A DNA stretch of 64,000 nucleotides from Lachnospiraceae bacterium (GTDB taxonomy: Bacteria > Bacillota > Clostridia > Lachnospirales > Lachnospiraceae), in contig JAGBBP010000025.1 of the NCBI GenBank assembly GCA_017938405.1, positions 27,020 to 91,019 on the forward strand. Direction: 5' to 3'. Under the pieces are notes generated by a model. That model did no database searches. It was given only the letters and a program-made list of their open reading frames with translations, and was not told the DNA's origin. The translations under genes were made by a program, and so were the position numbers. Shown here one piece after another: positions 61,898 through 64,000 of this stretch. The stretch's first letter is position 1. Every line of letters starts with the position of its first letter.

Positions 61898-62611
61898 TTA
61901 TCCTACGTAAAACTTCATGAATGCCTCATTCAATCCCTTATATGCACCCTTACTGACATGAATTACCGTTCCGTTCTCCAGCAAACACTCTTCCCTTGCA
62001 ATTTTGCTCACATATTCCATATTTACAATGGTGGAACGATTCGCCTCCACAAAACGTCTCGCATCCAGCTTACTTCTCATACTTTGCAAGCTGTCCTTCC
62101 ATTCATAGGTATCCGTTTTCGTCACCATCCGAAGGTAATGTCCGTAGACCTCCACATAATAAATATCCGAACGAAGCAGTCGAAGCTTTTCTCCCTGATA
62201 CTTAAAAGATATATAGTCATCACTCTTTTGCTTTAGCTTTTCCACACAAACCGCCATAGTTTCTGTCATTTTATCCTGTTCCACCGGCTTTAGAAGGTAC
62301 CGCACCGCACCGATTTCATACCCTTCAAACACATAATCGGAAACACCCGTCAGAAACACCATCTGCACTTTCCTGTCAAACTTCCGTATCTCCTTTGCCA
62401 GCTCCATGCCGTTCATCTGCTTCATATATACATCTAAAAACAACACATCAAAGGTATCCGGCTGATTATAGTTGATAAGATACTCTTCCGCACAGGTAAC
62501 ATGGGTTAATGCGATGCTTTCACCGCTCTGCTCCGACCATTGCGTCAGCAACTTTTTCACATATTCGTACTGCTTACTTTCGTCTTCTACGACGGCAATT
62601 CGTATCCGCAT
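61898..62611 (-). CDS. LytTR-family response regulator
   Basis: A 237-residue regulator with a receiver domain (phosphoacceptor Asp60 in LFLDVYM, conserved Thr/Lys in the following strand and helix) and a C-terminal LytTR DNA-binding domain (about 135-235). AgrA, LytR and VirR are relatives. The ATG at 62611 is preferred over 62617 because the GGAG site is 8 nt away rather than 2. Likely targets are the neighbouring ABC genes, though no LytTR-box pair was confirmed. Confidence 0.92.
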   Translation of the reverse strand: MRIRIAVVEDESKQYEYVKKLLTQWSEQSGESIALTHVTCAEEYLINYNQPDTFDVLFLDVYMKQMNGMELAKEIRKFDRKVQMVFLTGVSDYVFEGYEIGAVRYLLKPVEQDKMTETMAVCVEKLKQKSDDYISFKYQGEKLRLLRSDIYYVEVYGHYLRMVTKTDTYEWKDSLQSMRSKLDARRFVEANRSTIVNMEYVSKIAREECLLENGTVIHVSKGAYKGLNEAFMKFYVG

Positions 62612-62659
62612 GGTCATGACTCCTTTGTTCTGTTTCGTTACTTTTTATCATATCAAATC

Positions 62660-63733
62660 TTATTTATTATGCTTCTCTAAAAACTCCTTTACATAGGCGC
62701 CCCAATAGGTTGTCGGTGTAAAATCAACCAAATTTTCTACAAGACAAGGACCCGCCTGATGGTGAAAATCCCATGCTGTCATATGGTAATCGTTGTCGTC
62801 TACCCATTTTAAGAACTTCGGTACCCATGTGGTGCTTACTTCCAGTTGCGGCCACTCATGGGGTATCGGTGCTTCCCCGTAATGTCCGCATTCCCCTAAA
62901 AGAATCGGATATTGTTCCTTTGCAACCGTTACCTTTTCATCCCAACTGTCCAATGCCTTACACGGATAAAGATGACTGTCCAAAATAATACCGTTTCCGC
63001 CATTATCCTTGATCCCATATCCGTTTACGATACCGTCCAGTTCATAGCTCCAATCCAGGCCACCGATAATCAAAATATTTTTCGCTCCCACGCCGCGTAC
63101 CGCATCTGCCAGGCGTTGCATTCCCGGTACCAAATAAGTCATGGATTTCAACCAGGCTCCCTCCGGCTTATCAAACATAATCTGCTGCCCCACATCCTTA
63201 TCTTCATACTGAACCGTGATTTCTCCTCCGTCTCTCCATGTCTTCCAATCCACATGATAAGGCTCATTGTACAAATCAAACAAAACATTGGGATGATTTT
63301 TATAGCGAACCGCAACATCCTTCCAAAACACCATACTGTTCATATCCGATAAGCCGCCACTGATATACTCTCCCCAACGATTACAATTGCTTCGATGTAA
63401 ATCCAGAATAATGTATTTATGACGACATGCCACTGCAGCCACAATGTCATCCACCAAAGAACGATACCGTTCTCCGCTCTCATCCACTCCCTTTTGATCA
63501 TCTGCAAAACCAAACCACCGGTCCTGTGCCAAAGGGAGTCTTATGGTATTCGCTTTCCATTCATCACAAGCGTAGGTAATCATATTCATAATTTCTCTCG
63601 AATAACTCAACCAAACTAAGGGTGCACAATTCACCCCCAACAAACGCACTTTTTCCCCCTTCTCGTTTAACACCTGATTGCCTTCCGTATGTAACATCTG
63701 CCATGCGTTTTGTACTCTGTATAAATCAAACAT
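62660..63733 (-). CDS. GH5-type glycoside hydrolase without signal peptide
   Basis: A 357-residue (beta/alpha)8 glycosidase of the GH5 superfamily. The acid/base is Glu157 in the LYNEP motif and the nucleophile Glu281 in LLGECGHYG. Other conserved features are RLPLAQDRW near 65 and SHLYPC near 253. No signal peptide or lipobox is present, so it should act in the cytoplasm on imported oligosaccharides. Specificity (glucan, mannan or other) is not resolved. It has its own promoter and lies 48 nt upstream of the two-component pair. Confidence 0.85.
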   Translation of the reverse strand: MFDLYRVQNAWQMLHTEGNQVLNEKGEKVRLLGVNCAPLVWLSYSREIMNMITYACDEWKANTIRLPLAQDRWFGFADDQKGVDESGERYRSLVDDIVAAVACRHKYIILDLHRSNCNRWGEYISGGLSDMNSMVFWKDVAVRYKNHPNVLFDLYNEPYHVDWKTWRDGGEITVQYEDKDVGQQIMFDKPEGAWLKSMTYLVPGMQRLADAVRGVGAKNILIIGGLDWSYELDGIVNGYGIKDNGGNGIILDSHLYPCKALDSWDEKVTVAKEQYPILLGECGHYGEAPIPHEWPQLEVSTTWVPKFLKWVDDNDYHMTAWDFHHQAGPCLVENLVDFTPTTYWGAYVKEFLEKHNK

Positions 63734-63799
63734 AAGAAGCCTCCCCTCTCACATTTTCAGAATGTTAGAAGCTTTACGCTATTTCTCTAATTGATTTCT

Positions 63800-63828
63800 A
63801 TTATAAATCTAAACATAAAATTAAACAA
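63800..63828 (-). promoter_or_regulatory. Promoter of the GH5 gene
   Basis: On the minus strand TTGTTT (63823-63828), a 17-bp spacer and a perfect TATAAT (63800-63805). Confidence 0.65.
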
Positions 63829-63897
63829 GAATTTCTACAAATTATCCAACAAACAAAAACGGTTGTACACTTTAGATGGGGGTAAATAAAAAATAGA

Positions 63898-63975
63898 ATA
63901 GGCATAGGACTTCAATTCCTGTATAATTAAGTCACCACAACAAAACACACAGAAAGGATTGAAGCCTATGCCTAT
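63898..63975 (+). promoter_or_regulatory. Inverted repeat enclosing the promoter and start of a probable transposase gene
   Basis: The 5' arm at 63898-63920 and the 3' arm at 63955-63975 are near-perfect reverse complements (about 20 paired bases, broken by two single-base interruptions). A TATAAT box (63922-63927) lies between them, so a transcript from this promoter lacks the 5' arm, while RNA read in from outside would fold and cover the start codon. Confidence 0.6.
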
Positions 63976-64000
63976 ATATGATTTTATAACAGAACTCCTC
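63968..64000 (+). CDS. Start of a probable transposase gene, cut by the window edge
   Basis: Eleven codons from an ATG (63968) with an AAAGGA site 10 nt upstream run off the window edge. The protein begins MPIYDFITELL. The fold-back hairpin around the start is a typical transposase safeguard. The family cannot be decided from this length; one of the larger IS families of Firmicutes is likely. An end of the element should lie left of 63898. Confidence 0.4.
   Translation, partial: MPIYDFITELL

Overview
The window looks like a chromosomal segment of an endospore-forming Firmicute of class Clostridia, most like Lachnospiraceae. The evidence is a spoIIGA-sigE-sigG cluster, Firmicute-type ylxM/ylxR/ylxQ genes, a LytB (IspH)-S1 fusion typical of Clostridia, strong AGGAGG ribosome binding sites and a moderate GC content. 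Almost every gene is on the minus strand, so transcription runs from high to low coordinates. The exceptions are one surface-polysaccharide gene at 51.7 kb and the start of a probable transposase at the right edge.

Reading leftward from the right edge, 52.5-64 kb is accessory. It holds the start of an IS-like element, a GH5 glycosidase, a LytTR regulator with a soluble GHKL sensor kinase, a two-gene ABC exporter, a small repeat-bearing element, a DegV protein and a large lipoprotein that joins a GH26 mannanase-like domain to about 22 leucine-rich repeats. From 49.8 to 52.5 kb a licD-degV pair lies divergent to a DUF4422 gene. From 38.4 to 49.6 kb are membrane-lipid and housekeeping genes: cls-folD-rimO-pgsA, a GerMN-like lipoprotein, a BaiN-type flavoprotein, cmk, ispH-S1, cheR, plsX and acpP. 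From 30.9 to 38.3 kb lie rnc-smc-ftsY-ilvA-rapZ. From 28.5 to 30.8 kb are SOS-regulated recA-recX and a tandem DUF1508 gene.

From 25.8 to 28.4 kb is the sporulation cluster spoIIGA-sigE-sigG, behind a promoter region with a perfect Spo0A box; spoIIGA appears to lack a normal start codon. From 16.5 to 25.7 kb is a ten-gene Mrp/MBH-like cation-proton antiporter operon with four large antiporter-type subunits and no redox partner genes. From 12.9 to 16.4 kb are cheX, an unknown membrane protein and an aconitase-family hydratase. From 4.2 to 12.8 kb is the classical rimP-nusA-ylxR-ylxQ-infB-rbfA-nrnA-truB-ribF translation operon, behind a roughly 215-nt, strongly folded leader. The left end holds a Na+/phosphate cotransporter-like gene and ylxM-ffh-rpsP-khpA, whose promoter carries a perfect 13-bp dyad covering both the start of transcription and the ylxM ribosome binding site.

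The most interesting signals are regulatory or structural: the ylxM dyad, the rimP leader, the spoIIGA start codon, the orphan antiporter operon, the inverted-repeat element next to the ABC genes and the fold-back hairpin over the transposase start. All functional names come from reading the translated sequences; no database search was run.
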